Notes: generated by a model not told the origin, from the sequence alone. A stretch of DNA of 64,000 bases from Micavibrio sp. UBA7657 (GCA_002483465.1 DLHX01000012.1:155596-219595); one strand, 5' to 3'; counted from the first letter of the stretch, positions 52,877 to 61,764 are shown. Made by a program: numbers and translations.

Positions 52877-53497
52877 TTTTTTGATATTTCTGCGAAGTTC
52901 TTCGACTTCCAGAACCAAGGAATCCAGCGTGGCAGTGAGTTTTTCCATCTCGTCGCGGCTGGGCATGCCGTAGCCGCGATTAACTTCATCGCCGCCGACG
53001 ATGCGAGCAGGAATGCCAAGCGCGGTTTTGTGCGCAGGAACGTCGAAGGTCACGACGGAATTCGCGCCGACTTTCGCGCCCTCGCCCACCGTGATATCGC
53101 CCAATACTTGCGCGCCCGCACCAATCATGGCGCCGTTTTCGATTGTCGGGTGGCGCCTGGCGCCGGGATTGGCATCGCGCCGCTGCACGCCGCCGAGTGT
53201 GACACCGTGATAGATGGTGACGTTGTCTTTTATGATCGCCGTCTGGCCGATAACAACGCCGGTGCCGTGATCGATAAACAGGTTTTTGCCGATCTGCGCC
53301 TCGGGGTGGATTTCAACGCCGGTCAGGATGCGGGAAAGATTGGCGAGGAAGCGCGCAATCGCCTTTAAATTCATATTCCAGATCGCGTGATTCATGCGGT
53401 GCAAAACGACGGCATGAAAACCGTTATAGCCGAGGATGACTTCCATCAAGGTCGGTTTTGCCGGATCGCGTTCGCGTATGCTGTCGATCAATTCCAT
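52868..53497 (-). CDS. cysE: Serine O-acetyltransferase
   Basis: Acetylates serine with acetyl-CoA for cysteine synthesis. It has 209 residues, the short EpsC-like form. After an N-terminal helix come left-handed beta-helix repeats (ILTGVEIHPEAQIGKNLFIDHGTGVVIGQTAIIKDNVTIYHGVTLGG), with the catalytic His in IDHGTG and the acetyl-CoA loop near GARRHPTIENGAMIGAGAQVLG. The C-terminal tail is longer than usual and may be regulatory. It is 2 bp downstream of a DUF502 gene and probably cotranscribed. Confidence 0.93.
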   Translation of the reverse strand: MELIDSIRERDPAKPTLMEVILGYNGFHAVVLHRMNHAIWNMNLKAIARFLANLSRILTGVEIHPEAQIGKNLFIDHGTGVVIGQTAIIKDNVTIYHGVTLGGVQRRDANPGARRHPTIENGAMIGAGAQVLGDITVGEGAKVGANSVVTFDVPAHKTALGIPARIVGGDEVNRGYGMPSRDEMEKLTATLDSLVLEVEELRRNIKKST

Positions 53498-53499
53498 CG

Positions 53500-54192
53500 C
53501 TATGCCGCCTTATCAATATCCTGCGGCGGCTGCGCGGGCGCGATCATGCCGCAAGAGATAACCATTTTGATGCCTTCATCGACGCTCATCTTGAGCGAGA
53601 TCATGTCCTTGCGCGGGACAAACAGCAAAAATCCGTTTACGGGACTCGGCGCGGTCGGGACAAAGACGGTGACGAGATCCTGATTCAAATCGCCCTGGAT
53701 TTCGCCTTCGGGAATGCCGGTGACAAAGCCGAGCGTCCATGTGCCTTTGCGCGGGTATTCAATCAGGACAACTTCGCGGAAGGCCTTGGCCTGCGAGCCC
53801 ATGAGGGTTTCGACGACCTGTTTAATCGCGTTGTAAAACGTGCGGACAATGGGCATGCGGCCCATGATGTATTCGGATATCTGGATAAACATCTGGCCGA
53901 GGACGTTGGTTGCGAACCAGCCGACGCCGATGAAGAATACAATTGTGATGATAAGGCCGCTGCCGGGGAATACGCTTTCGCCATAGGCGGGCTGCAGATT
54001 GTTCGGCAGAATATTCGCCAGCTGGCGGTCCATGAAAACGATGAAGACGTAGGTCACGTAAAGCGTGATGGCGATGGGCGCGGTGACGAGAACGCCGGTC
54101 AGGAAAAATTTACGCAGGCGCCGGAGGGTGATTTTCCAGCGAACGGAAACCTGTCTTTTCAGTGCATCGTTGATGGTGGGTTTTTCCTGCAT
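53500..54192 (-). CDS. DUF502 family membrane protein
   Basis: 230 residues with two N-terminal membrane helices (about 28-56 and 75-97) flanking PAYGESVFPGSGLIITIVFFIGVGWFATN, then the cytoplasmic DUF502 region with IVRTFYNAIKQVVETLMGSQAKAFREVVLIEYPRKGTWTLGFVTG, the family signature. The function of DUF502 is not established. It lies 2 bp upstream of cysE and 25 bp downstream of tRNA-Lys on the same strand. Confidence 0.85.
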   Translation of the reverse strand: MQEKPTINDALKRQVSVRWKITLRRLRKFFLTGVLVTAPIAITLYVTYVFIVFMDRQLANILPNNLQPAYGESVFPGSGLIITIVFFIGVGWFATNVLGQMFIQISEYIMGRMPIVRTFYNAIKQVVETLMGSQAKAFREVVLIEYPRKGTWTLGFVTGIPEGEIQGDLNQDLVTVFVPTAPSPVNGFLLFVPRKDMISLKMSVDEGIKMVISCGMIAPAQPPQDIDKAA

Positions 54193-54217
54193 TCCATGTT
54201 CCTTGCCGGCAAAAGAA

Positions 54218-54293
54218 TGGTGACCGCGGTGGGATTCGAACCCACGACCCCATGATTAAAAGTCATGTGCTCTACCGGCTGAGCTACGCGGTC
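54218..54293 (-). tRNA. tRNA-Lys (anticodon TTT)
   Basis: Acceptor arms GACCGCG and CGCGGTC pair perfectly, the anticodon loop CTTTTAA contains TTT, the T arm contains GGTTCGAATCC, and CCA is encoded. 76 nt in total. Confidence 0.95.
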
Positions 54294-54349
54294 TTTCAGG
54301 ACTGACGCACATTATGGATTTAAACCCTGCCCGTCAAGCTTCCCGAGAC

Positions 54350-54856
54350 TTATTTCTTGTACTTTTTCCTCAGTTTTTCAGCCACTTGCGGGGTGACAAA
54401 TTCGTCTACATCACCGCCAAGACTGCAGATTTCCTTTACAAACGAGGCCGAGACGAACTGCCATTTGTCCGCGGCCATCAGGAAGACGGTCTCAAGCTCG
54501 GGGTCGAGGCGCGCATTCATGCCCGTGAGCTGGAATTCATATTCGAAGTCGGAAACGGCACGCAGGCCCCTGAAAATGCAGGAAGCATCCATTTTGCGGG
54601 CGAAATGGACCAGCAGGTCGCTGAAGGGCTGAACCTCGATCTCGCACCCCTTCTCATGCATGTTGGCGATGTCGGCGCGGACCATTTCAAGGCGCTCGTC
54701 GATGTCGAACAAGGGGCCTTTGCGAGGGTTATCGGCAATGCCGATCACGAGATGGTCGACCAGGCGGCTGGCCCGGCGGATCAAATGGAGATGGCCCTTG
54801 GTGACCGGGTCGAAGGTGCCGGGGTAAACGCCAGTCCTAGATTTCTGCGCGGTCAT
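54350..54856 (-). CDS. coaD: Pantetheine-phosphate adenylyltransferase
   Basis: Adenylates 4'-phosphopantetheine to dephospho-CoA, the penultimate step of CoA synthesis. It has 168 residues with the nucleotidyltransferase signature GVYPGTFDPVTKGHLHLIRRA (about 9-29, the TxGH-type site), RGLRAVSDFEYEFQL in the middle, and SSxVKEI-like SASFVKEICSLGGDVDEFV near the end. It overlaps the upstream methyltransferase by 4 bp and is the last gene of a run from gyrA. Confidence 0.95.
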   Translation of the reverse strand: MTAQKSRTGVYPGTFDPVTKGHLHLIRRASRLVDHLVIGIADNPRKGPLFDIDERLEMVRADIANMHEKGCEIEVQPFSDLLVHFARKMDASCIFRGLRAVSDFEYEFQLTGMNARLDPELETVFLMAADKWQFVSASFVKEICSLGGDVDEFVTPQVAEKLRKKYKK

Positions 54857-55581
54857 GAGGCCTTCGCTTTCGGATGGCAGACGATGCCGACCCCGAAATT
54901 GAAATATGGCGGCAGGAAGCCGAAGGGAATGCCCCGCGCGCTTTCAACGGTGAAATGCTGGCGCAGGGTTTTAATCAGGTGGCGGTAGCTGAAGCCTTTA
55001 TGTTCGCGGCGCTCGACTTTTTCGACCATGCCCAGTGTCGCGAATATAAACTCCCGCACGGAATAGGTTTCGTAGCCGCCGATAAAAGCCACCTTCAAAA
55101 TATGCTTAGCGGCAAACACCGGGCCGATTTCATTCGGCACCGAGACGAGGAACGTGCCGCCGGGTTTGAGGCTGGCGGCGACGGTTTCGAGATAAGGCCC
55201 GAGATCCTGCGGCGGGATATGCTCGAGCGTTTCGAGCGCCATGACGAGGTCGAATTTCTCGCCGTTCAGATTCATCTGGTCGGCTTTCAGGCATTCGCGG
55301 AATTCAAGATGGGGCTGCGCGGCCCAGCGCTGGGCGGCGAGTTGCAGGGCGTTTTCCCAGCCTGCGTCGAAACCGATATAGCGCGCCGGAATCTGCGGCA
55401 GGAATTCAACCGCGCGGCCGTCGTAACAGCCGATCTCCATGACCGAGTCCGGTTTCAGATCAAGACGGCGAAGTGTACCCTGCAGCCACCGGAAGCGCGC
55501 GGTGTGAAGGCGGCCACGCACGCCGCCCGCAAATAGCCGCTCGTTGTAACAGGGCTGTGGTGTAGCCAGAGATTCCGCCAT
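54853..55581 (-). CDS. Class I SAM-dependent methyltransferase of unknown substrate
   Basis: 242 residues. The Rossmann motif is SVMEIGCYDGRAVEFLP (about 45-62) followed by a DAG-type acidic strand (IGFDAGWE), then FDLVMALETLEHIPPQDLGPYLETVAASLKPGGTFLVSVPNEIG, a standard class I arrangement similar to UbiG-like or small-molecule methyltransferases. The remaining C-terminal part (YSVREFIFATLGMVEKVERREHKGFSYRHL) gives no clear substrate. It lies between an acyltransferase and coaD in a tight run, so a lipid or surface-glycan substrate is possible but unproven. Confidence 0.78.
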   Translation of the reverse strand: MAESLATPQPCYNERLFAGGVRGRLHTARFRWLQGTLRRLDLKPDSVMEIGCYDGRAVEFLPQIPARYIGFDAGWENALQLAAQRWAAQPHLEFRECLKADQMNLNGEKFDLVMALETLEHIPPQDLGPYLETVAASLKPGGTFLVSVPNEIGPVFAAKHILKVAFIGGYETYSVREFIFATLGMVEKVERREHKGFSYRHLIKTLRQHFTVESARGIPFGFLPPYFNFGVGIVCHPKAKAS

Positions 55582-55587
55582 GTGAAA

Positions 55588-56760
55588 TCAGGTCCTTGTT
55601 GCCGGGGCCGGGTTTTTATTTTCCGGGCCATCGAGGGCGCGGCCAGCCAGTTTCCTGAAAAAATTGCGGCCGGGCATTTCCACGAGATAATAGGTAATAA
55701 TGGCGGCGGCGACAACCACGAAAAGGTAAGTGATAACAACAACATCGCCTATCCAGAGATTGTCACCCCAGACCATCCGGCCTTCCAGAAGGGTTTCAGG
55801 CCCGGGCAGGAATTTCAGCAGAACCGTGAAACCGGACACAACAAAGATCTGGAGCATGTAGATGGAATAGGATACCGCGCCGACCAGCAGGAACGGTTTG
55901 CGCGATAGAATGCGGGAGAGAATACCCGCCTCGAATGAAAAAATAAAAATCGCGGCGGCGAAGAGAAACGGCAGCGCCATGGTCCATTCGATCATGTCAG
56001 ATGACACTGACACGGCGAGGATCATGGCGAGGACCAGAAATATTTCAAGCGCGCTGAACAGATGCGTGCGCCGGGCGAAGGGTGTGGCGGCGCTTTCGAC
56101 GCGGGTGTAAAAGCGCCAGAGCAATGCGCCGATGGCGAAGCTATAGATGCAGCGCGGGAAACCGTAATCATAGATGCCATACAGGTAGATTCCCCTGGCG
56201 TATAAATAATAGCCGGTGGCGGCAGTAACCAATACAAGCACCGGGCCGATGCGGTTTTTGAACAGCAGGATCAGGATGCCGAACAGCGCGTAGGTGTAGA
56301 ATTCGGCGCTGACGGTCCAGCTCGGGCGGTTGAAGCTCAGGCGGTCGTCGATGCCGAGGCCGTGCGCGAGGAAAAGGTTCGACCAGAAATAAGGCAACTC
56401 CCCCGCTCCCCTGAACGCGTTATCCGGCATAAGCTTGATGACCGGCATGTAGAGATCGACGAGGCAATAGATGGTCACGATCATCAACAGAACGAAATGC
56501 AACGGATAGAGCCGCCCGAAGCGCAGCAGCATGAACTTCCAGAAGCCGTAGCCCTGTTTCAGTCTTTCCTCGTAATTGGCGAAAATCACGAAACCGCTGA
56601 GGACGAAAAAGAAATCGACGAACAGGTGCGCGTTGTTGATGAAATCCAGATGAAAAAGATGGCTGTAGATGAAATTGCGGAAGTGAAACAGCGCGACAAA
56701 GCAAGCCGCCAGCCCGCGCCATGAATCAAGAACGCGGAAACGGTGCTGTTCGAAATACAT
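55588..56760 (-). CDS. Acyltransferase 3 (OafA/YrhL-type) membrane protein
   Basis: 390 residues with about ten membrane helices, the layout of AT3 acyltransferases that O-acetylate or O-acylate lipopolysaccharide, peptidoglycan or exported sugars. It opens with RFRVLDSWRGLAACFVALFHFRNF (catalytic R-x10-H type site, about 8-27), then DFFFVLSGFVIF and NRPSWTVSAEFYTYALFG, with conserved Arg and His residues. The ATG is 6 bp after the gyrA stop and a methyltransferase follows 6 bp on. No attached SGNH domain is present. Modification of a surface glycan is probable; the substrate is unknown. Confidence 0.88.
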   Translation of the reverse strand: MYFEQHRFRVLDSWRGLAACFVALFHFRNFIYSHLFHLDFINNAHLFVDFFFVLSGFVIFANYEERLKQGYGFWKFMLLRFGRLYPLHFVLLMIVTIYCLVDLYMPVIKLMPDNAFRGAGELPYFWSNLFLAHGLGIDDRLSFNRPSWTVSAEFYTYALFGILILLFKNRIGPVLVLVTAATGYYLYARGIYLYGIYDYGFPRCIYSFAIGALLWRFYTRVESAATPFARRTHLFSALEIFLVLAMILAVSVSSDMIEWTMALPFLFAAAIFIFSFEAGILSRILSRKPFLLVGAVSYSIYMLQIFVVSGFTVLLKFLPGPETLLEGRMVWGDNLWIGDVVVITYLFVVVAAAIITYYLVEMPGRNFFRKLAGRALDGPENKNPAPATRT

Positions 56761-56766
56761 TGAACC

Positions 56767-59472
56767 TTATTCTTCGGCGTCTTCTATTACGGCCTCGGGG
56801 AGTGCGTCGCCTTCTTCGTCGTCATCTTCCTGGATCAGCCAGGCGACGGAGACGACTTCTTCATCCGGTGCGACGCGGAAAATGGTAACGCCCTGGGCGC
56901 TGCGGCCCGTGATGCGGACGGTTTCAACCGGCGTACGGATGAGCTGGCCCTTGTCGGAGACAAGCATGATCTGGTGGCTGTCGGTGACGGGGAACGTGGC
57001 GACCACCTCGCCGCCATTCTTGGAGGTCAGCGCCATGTTCGTGACGCCCTGCCCGCCGCGGCCCGAGAGGCGGTACTCGTATGAAGAGGTGCGCTTGCCG
57101 AAGCCTTTATTGCTGACGGTGAGGAGGAATTGCTCCTTGGATTTCATTTCCTGGAAACGGTCCGGCGTGAGCTGGAGATTGGTTTCCTCGATTTCGACGC
57201 CTTCGGCAGCGCCCGAAGCCTTGAGATAGGCGTTGCGCTCGTCGGGCGAGACATCGAGATGTTTGAGAACCGACATGGAAATGACTTCGTCTTTTTTGTT
57301 CGCGAGTTTAATGCCGCGCACACCGGTAGAGGTGCGGCCAGAGAAGACGCGGATATCGGTGACCGGGAAGCGGATGGCCTTGCCGAGCTTGGTGGCCAGC
57401 ATGATGTCCTCTTCTTCGTGGCAGATTTTGACGGAAACGAGTTTCTCGTCGCCTTCGAGCTTCATGGCGATCAGGCCGTTGGCGCGGATGTTCTTGAAAT
57501 CGGTGAGCTTGTTACGGCGCACGGAGCCATGGGAGGTCGCGAACATGATGTCGAGCTTGTCCCAATGTTCTTCGTTCTCCGGCAGGCGGAGGTAAACGTT
57601 GACGTTTTCGTTGGCTTCGAGCGGCAGCATGTTGACCAACGCCTTACCGCGCGCCTGCGGCGTGCCGAGCGGAACCTGGTAGACCTTCATGCGGTGGACG
57701 AGGCCCTTCGACGTGAAGAACAGGATCGGGGTGTGCGTGCTGGCGACAAACAGGTCGGAGACGAAATCCTCGTCCTTCGTCGTCATGCCGGCGCGGCCCT
57801 TGCCGCCGCGCTTCTGGGCGCGGTAGGTGTCGAGCGGCACGCGCTTGATGTAGCCGCCATGGGTGATGGTAACGACCATGTCCTCGCGCTGGATAAGCGA
57901 TTCAATATCGGCTTCGAATTCAGCATCGACGAGTTCGGTGCGGCGCGGCGTACCGAATTTTTCTTTGACTTCTTTCAGTTCGGTGACGAGAACGTCGAGC
58001 AGTTTTTCGCGGCTGCCGAGGACGGCGAGGAATTCAGCGATCTGGTCGGTGATTTCCTTGAGCTCGTTGCCGATCTTGTCGCGCTCGAGGCCAGTCAGGC
58101 GGTGGAGGCGCAGGTCGAGAATGGCCTTGGCCTGGGCTTCGGACATTTTGTAATTTCCACGCTCGTCGATGCCGTATTCGGGATCGTCGATCAGCGCGAT
58201 GAGCGGCGCAACGTCTTTTGCGGGCCAGGCTTTCGCGATTAATTGTTCGCGGGCGATGGATGGGTCCTTGGCGCCACGGATGAGAGCGATGATTTCATCG
58301 ATATTGGCGACGGCAACGGCGAGACCAGCCAAAATGTGCGCGCGGTCGCGTGCCTTGCCCAATTCGAAAATGGTACGCCGGGTAATGACTTCTTCGCGGA
58401 ATTTCACGAAGGCGCGGATCATGTCCTTGATCAGCATGGTCTGCGGACGGCCGCCGGAGAGAGCAACCATGTTGCAGGCGAAGTTCGTTTGCAGCGCCGT
58501 GTGCTTGAAGAGCTGGTTCAGCACGACATCGGCATTGGCATTGATTTTAAGTTCGATGACGACGCGCACGCCGTCGCGGTCAGATTCATCGCGGATCTCG
58601 GAGATGTCTTCGACGATTTTCTCACGGGCGACCTCGCCAAGGCGCTCGAGCAGTTTGCCCTTGTTCACCTGGTAGGGAATTTCATGAACGATGATGGCCT
58701 CGCGCTTGCCCATTTCCTCGAACGAGGTCTTGGCGCGCATGGTGATCGAGCCGTTGCCGGTGTGATAGGCGCTGCGGATGCCGTTGCGGCCCAGAATCTG
58801 GGCGCCGGTCGGGAAATCGGGACCGGGAACGATGGCGTTGATTTCCTCGGTTGATAAATCAGGATTGGCGACCATGGCGATGCAAGCATCGACGACTTCG
58901 CCGAGATTGTGCGGCGGGATGTTGGTGGCCATACCGACGGCGATGCCGCCCGCGCCATTGACCAGCAAGTTCGGAATGCGAGTCGGCAGAACGGTTGGTT
59001 CGCGCTCGGTTTCGTCGTAGTTCGGGCGGAAATCGACCGTGTCCTTGTCGATTTCCTCGAGGAACATTTCGCCAGCCTTGCCGAGGCGCGCCTCGGTGTA
59101 ACGATCAGCAGCGGGCGGATCGCCGTCGAGCGAGCCGAAGTTGCCCTGCCCGTCGATAAGCGGCAGGCGCAGCGAGAAATCCTGCGCCATACGGACGAGC
59201 GCCTCGTAAATCGCGAGGTTGCCGTGCGGGTGGTATTTACCCATGACGTCCCCGACGATACGGGCGCATTTGCGATAGGCCTTATCAGAGGTGAAACCAC
59301 CCTCTTTCATGCCGAACAGGATACGGCGGTGCACCGGCTTCAAACCGTCGCGCACATCGGGCAGCGCACGGCTGACGATGACGCTCATCGCGTAGTCGAG
59401 ATAAGATTGCTTCATCTCGTCTTCGAGGGCGATGATCGGTATGTTGTCGATGGGTTCGGCGGTATTGGTCAT
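56767..59472 (-). CDS. gyrA: DNA gyrase subunit A
   Basis: Cuts and rejoins DNA through its catalytic Tyr125 (DRYTEARLG) as part of gyrase. It has 901 residues: N-terminal winged helix and tower with YHPHGN at 80-85, a central coiled coil, and the C-terminal beta-pinwheel with the GyrA box RAQKRGGKGRAGM. It ends in an acidic tail (QEDDDEEGDALPEAVIEDAEE). In the quinolone-resistance-determining region the residues equivalent to E. coli Ser83 and Asp87 are Leu86 and Glu90, and Asp82 is Asn85. The gene heads a tight run of acyltransferase, methyltransferase and coaD, and lies downstream of ssb. Confidence 0.95.
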   Translation of the reverse strand: MTNTAEPIDNIPIIALEDEMKQSYLDYAMSVIVSRALPDVRDGLKPVHRRILFGMKEGGFTSDKAYRKCARIVGDVMGKYHPHGNLAIYEALVRMAQDFSLRLPLIDGQGNFGSLDGDPPAADRYTEARLGKAGEMFLEEIDKDTVDFRPNYDETEREPTVLPTRIPNLLVNGAGGIAVGMATNIPPHNLGEVVDACIAMVANPDLSTEEINAIVPGPDFPTGAQILGRNGIRSAYHTGNGSITMRAKTSFEEMGKREAIIVHEIPYQVNKGKLLERLGEVAREKIVEDISEIRDESDRDGVRVVIELKINANADVVLNQLFKHTALQTNFACNMVALSGGRPQTMLIKDMIRAFVKFREEVITRRTIFELGKARDRAHILAGLAVAVANIDEIIALIRGAKDPSIAREQLIAKAWPAKDVAPLIALIDDPEYGIDERGNYKMSEAQAKAILDLRLHRLTGLERDKIGNELKEITDQIAEFLAVLGSREKLLDVLVTELKEVKEKFGTPRRTELVDAEFEADIESLIQREDMVVTITHGGYIKRVPLDTYRAQKRGGKGRAGMTTKDEDFVSDLFVASTHTPILFFTSKGLVHRMKVYQVPLGTPQARGKALVNMLPLEANENVNVYLRLPENEEHWDKLDIMFATSHGSVRRNKLTDFKNIRANGLIAMKLEGDEKLVSVKICHEEEDIMLATKLGKAIRFPVTDIRVFSGRTSTGVRGIKLANKKDEVISMSVLKHLDVSPDERNAYLKASGAAEGVEIEETNLQLTPDRFQEMKSKEQFLLTVSNKGFGKRTSSYEYRLSGRGGQGVTNMALTSKNGGEVVATFPVTDSHQIMLVSDKGQLIRTPVETVRITGRSAQGVTIFRVAPDEEVVSVAWLIQEDDDEEGDALPEAVIEDAEE

Positions 59473-59503
59473 ACTTTATCCTGAAGTGACTAAATGCTTA
59501 AAA

Positions 59504-60007
59504 TTACTGGCCCGCGGGAGGAACAGGCGTTGACGGGCCACCGGTGCCACCCGTGCGGGCGCGCATCATAGCCTGGTCGAGCATGCGGGTGATTTCCGGG
59601 TAAACCTTGGCGGCATAAAGCTGGTATTTGGTCGTTGCGCTTTTTGCCTCGGGCTTGCTGTAGTATTCAACCAGCGCCTGAAGTTCGGCGGTGGTGTAAA
59701 TCTCCGCCATGGCATCGATCGAGATTTTCTCGATGGCCTGGTAGTTCAAAATATTTCTCATGTTGGCGCGGAAAATTTCCTTCTGATTTTCCGGCTGCGC
59801 GGAGGCGGCCTCCTCGATGGCGAGGTTGACCTGGTCGCGTACAGAGACGGGCATCAGGCCGTGCCATTTTTTCGAAAGCTCGATGCGTTTGTCGAGATCA
59901 GCCGGATCCTGTTTCGGCGCTTCGGCTGCGACCGCAGGTTTTTCATCTGCTGCGTACAGAGGCGCAGGCAGCAACATAAGCAGCAACAAAAAGGATAGAA
60001 TTTTCAT
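59504..60007 (-). CDS. DUF2059 family exported protein
   Basis: 167 residues: signal peptide (about 1-19, LSFLLLLMLLPAPLYAAD), then a helical DUF2059 domain with IEKISIDAMAEIYTTAELQALVEYYSKPEAKSATTKYQLYAAKVYPEI, the family's characteristic stretch. A Pro/Gly-rich tail closes the protein (GGTGGPSTPVPPAGQ). It is expected in the periplasm; the function of the family is not established. It sits between ssb and gyrA on the same strand. Confidence 0.82.
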   Translation of the reverse strand: MKILSFLLLLMLLPAPLYAADEKPAVAAEAPKQDPADLDKRIELSKKWHGLMPVSVRDQVNLAIEEAASAQPENQKEIFRANMRNILNYQAIEKISIDAMAEIYTTAELQALVEYYSKPEAKSATTKYQLYAAKVYPEITRMLDQAMMRARTGGTGGPSTPVPPAGQ

Positions 60008-60033
60008 GGCATCACCCTTGAGTTTCAGTTTTC

Positions 60034-60501
60034 TTAAAATGGAATTTCGTCTTCGAAATCGTCAGCGCGTCCGCCGCCCGATGCCGCCTTGGGAGGGGCA
60101 GAGCCGTAATCATTGGCGCCGCTGTCCTGTAACGATGAACCGCCGCCGCCTTTGGAATCCAGCATGGTGAGTTCGCCGCGGAAAGGACGCAGGACAACTT
60201 CGGTCGAGTATTTCTCGACGCCGTCCTTGTCGGTCCATTTGCGGGTTTCAAGCTGGCCTTCGATGTAAACCTTGGAGCCTTTTTTCACGTAGCTTTCGAT
60301 CACTTTGACCAGGCCCTGGTTCCAGACAGAAACACGGTGCCACTCGGTTTTTTCCTTGCGCTCGCCGGTGGCCTTGTCCTTCCAGCTTTCGGATGTTGCG
60401 ATGGAAAAACTGGCGACCTTATCGCCGGATTGCATGGAACGGATTTCGGGGTCCTTGCCCAGATTGCCGACCAGAATGACCTTGTTTACGCTGCCTGCCA
60501 T
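60034..60501 (-). CDS. ssb: Single-stranded DNA-binding protein
   Basis: Tetrameric OB-fold protein that coats single-stranded DNA. It has 155 residues from ATG 60501, which has AAGGAAG upstream; the frame could extend to 60519. The OB fold spans about 1-110 (SVNKVILVGNLGKDPEIRSM, WHRVSVWNQGLVKVIESYVKKGSKVYIEGQLETRKW), then a Gly/Ser-rich linker, then the conserved acidic C-terminal tip DDFEDEIPF that recruits partner proteins. It lies upstream of gyrA, the conserved alphaproteobacterial order, and is divergent from the HD hydrolase gene. Confidence 0.95.
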   Translation of the reverse strand: MAGSVNKVILVGNLGKDPEIRSMQSGDKVASFSIATSESWKDKATGERKEKTEWHRVSVWNQGLVKVIESYVKKGSKVYIEGQLETRKWTDKDGVEKYSTEVVLRPFRGELTMLDSKGGGGSSLQDSGANDYGSAPPKAASGGGRADDFEDEIPF

Positions 60502-60583
60502 AGTGACTTCCTTTTTCAATGATTCTGCGGATTATAGCCGGGTTTTGTAGACGTTGTATAGCGAATAGGATACGGTTTTCACC

Positions 60584-61204
60584 ATGAAAAACCTGCGAAA
60601 AAAGACACCCAAAACGGGTGCGGATTCACCCCCTGCCAGGGCGTGGCAGAGGATGTTATCGGGGCGGCGGCTGGACCTCGTCGACCCCTCGCCGATGGAT
60701 ATCGAAATCGAGGATATCGCACATGGATTGTCGCGCGTCGCACGGTGGAATGGGCAGACGTCCGGGGGTCATATATTTTCAGTGGCGCAACATTCATTAC
60801 TGGTGGAGACGATTGCCTCGCAGACCGGGCGGCAGATGTCGCAGGGCTGGCGGCTGGCGACTTTGCTCCATGACGCGCCGGAATACGTGATCGGCGACAT
60901 GATTTCGCCGTTCAAGAATGCACTCGGTGTCGATTACAGAGCTTTTGAGGAGCGATTGCAGCGGGCGATTCATATACGGTTCGGCCTGCCGCCGGTTCTC
61001 GACCCGGATTTAAAGCGGCGCATCAAGGAGGCCGACAAAGCGGCGGCGTGGCTCGAGGCCACGGTGCTGGCGGGTTTTACTGAAGAGGAAGCCCTGCGCA
61101 TTTTCGGGCCGAAGCCGGACACGCGTTACCCGCGCCCGGAACCTCTGGACGCGGAAAGCTGTAAAAAGGAATTTTTGAAGAAATTCGTGGAGTTGTCAGC
61201 CTAA
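60584..61204 (+). CDS. HD-domain phosphohydrolase, YfbR-like
   Basis: 206 residues. The HD metal site comprises His in FSVAQHSLLVE (about 64-74), the HD pair in LLHDAPEYVIGD (about 93-104) and Asp in KEADKAAAWLEAT (about 148-160), the YfbR/5'-deoxynucleotidase pattern. The first 40 residues (LSGRRLDLVDPSPMDIEIEDIAHGLSRVARWNGQT) match the fold's opening. The role is probably to hydrolyse a nucleotide monophosphate, perhaps dNMP, but substrate assignments across this family vary. It is a single gene divergent from ssb. Confidence 0.82.
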   Translation: MKNLRKKTPKTGADSPPARAWQRMLSGRRLDLVDPSPMDIEIEDIAHGLSRVARWNGQTSGGHIFSVAQHSLLVETIASQTGRQMSQGWRLATLLHDAPEYVIGDMISPFKNALGVDYRAFEERLQRAIHIRFGLPPVLDPDLKRRIKEADKAAAWLEATVLAGFTEEEALRIFGPKPDTRYPRPEPLDAESCKKEFLKKFVELSA

Positions 61205-61405
61205 CCTATAATGGGCGCCTGCCTGCCTCAATAATGAAATGGTTGCTTTGGTCGCGGCACGATGGAATTCCATTTCGGAGCTGGCCTGTTGCTCACCCCC
61301 ATGTCTTTCCATCCAACCTTCCGCCCGGGACAATGTGCTCGCTTTTTCCTGAGGCGTCATCTTTTGAAATTCATGGCGAAGCGCTGTTTTCATTTCATTA
61401 TTCAT
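61196..61405 (-). CDS. Small protein of unknown function, paralogue 1 (69 aa)
   Basis: A helical peptide (MNNEMKTALRHEFQKMTPQEK at the start; FHRAATKATISLLRQAGAHY near the end) that aligns along its length with the ORF at 61564-61764: EFQKMTP..EK to KFQNMSLSER, then ...MERH to ...VENH, and SLLRQAGA to LLGQPQAA. No family was recognised. It ends with a 9-bp overlap of the HD hydrolase gene on the other strand. Part of a tandem duplication that also includes the upstream region. Confidence 0.5.
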   Translation of the reverse strand: MNNEMKTALRHEFQKMTPQEKASTLSRAEGWMERHGGEQQASSEMEFHRAATKATISLLRQAGAHYRLG

Positions 61406-61467
61406 TTTGTGTACCCTTCCCTGTAAGGTTTTTCTTTGTGCTAACTATATTGTTTCGAAATCCCGGC

Positions 61468-61496
61468 GCAACGTAAATATGTGGAATAAATTATGC
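61468..61496 (-). repeat. Duplicated upstream region of paralogue 1
   Basis: Shares GGAATAAATTATGC and flanking similarity with 61831-61860, both about 63-67 bp before their start codons. It probably contains the promoter. Confidence 0.55.
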
Positions 61497-61563
61497 ACAA
61501 AAAAGCATTGCCCCCATGGGCACCGGAACGCGCAAAAACTAGTTTTTGAAAAAGTTCGCCGAA

Positions 61564-61764
61564 TTACAGAGCTAAAGCAGCCTGAGGCTGTCCTAACAGT
61601 TTAACCGTCAATTGAGCTTCGGCAAGATCTCTGGACCCTTCTCCGTCGTGAGTATGGTTTTCCACATAAATAATCGCTTTGGCTAATTCATTAACGCGTT
61701 CACTGAGCGACATGTTTTGAAACTTTTCAGCAAGAGAGTTTTGCAAATTCTGATCGTTTTTCAT
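61564..61764 (-). CDS. Small protein of unknown function, paralogue 2 (66 aa)
   Basis: Paralogue of the neighbouring 69-residue ORF, with the same order of blocks (LAEKFQNMSLSERVNELAKA, YVENHTHD, LAEAQLTVKLLGQPQAALA). It is helical and acidic in the middle, without signal peptide or membrane segment. A weak purine-rich site precedes ATG 61764. Conserved spacing, strand and upstream region in both copies argue for a real gene pair. Function unknown. Confidence 0.5.
   Translation of the reverse strand: MKNDQNLQNSLAEKFQNMSLSERVNELAKAIIYVENHTHDGEGSRDLAEAQLTVKLLGQPQAALAL

Noticed and set aside
57130..58242. 370-codon open frame opposite gyrA
   Set aside because: Shadow of gyrA in an antisense frame without ribosome site or recognisable domain.
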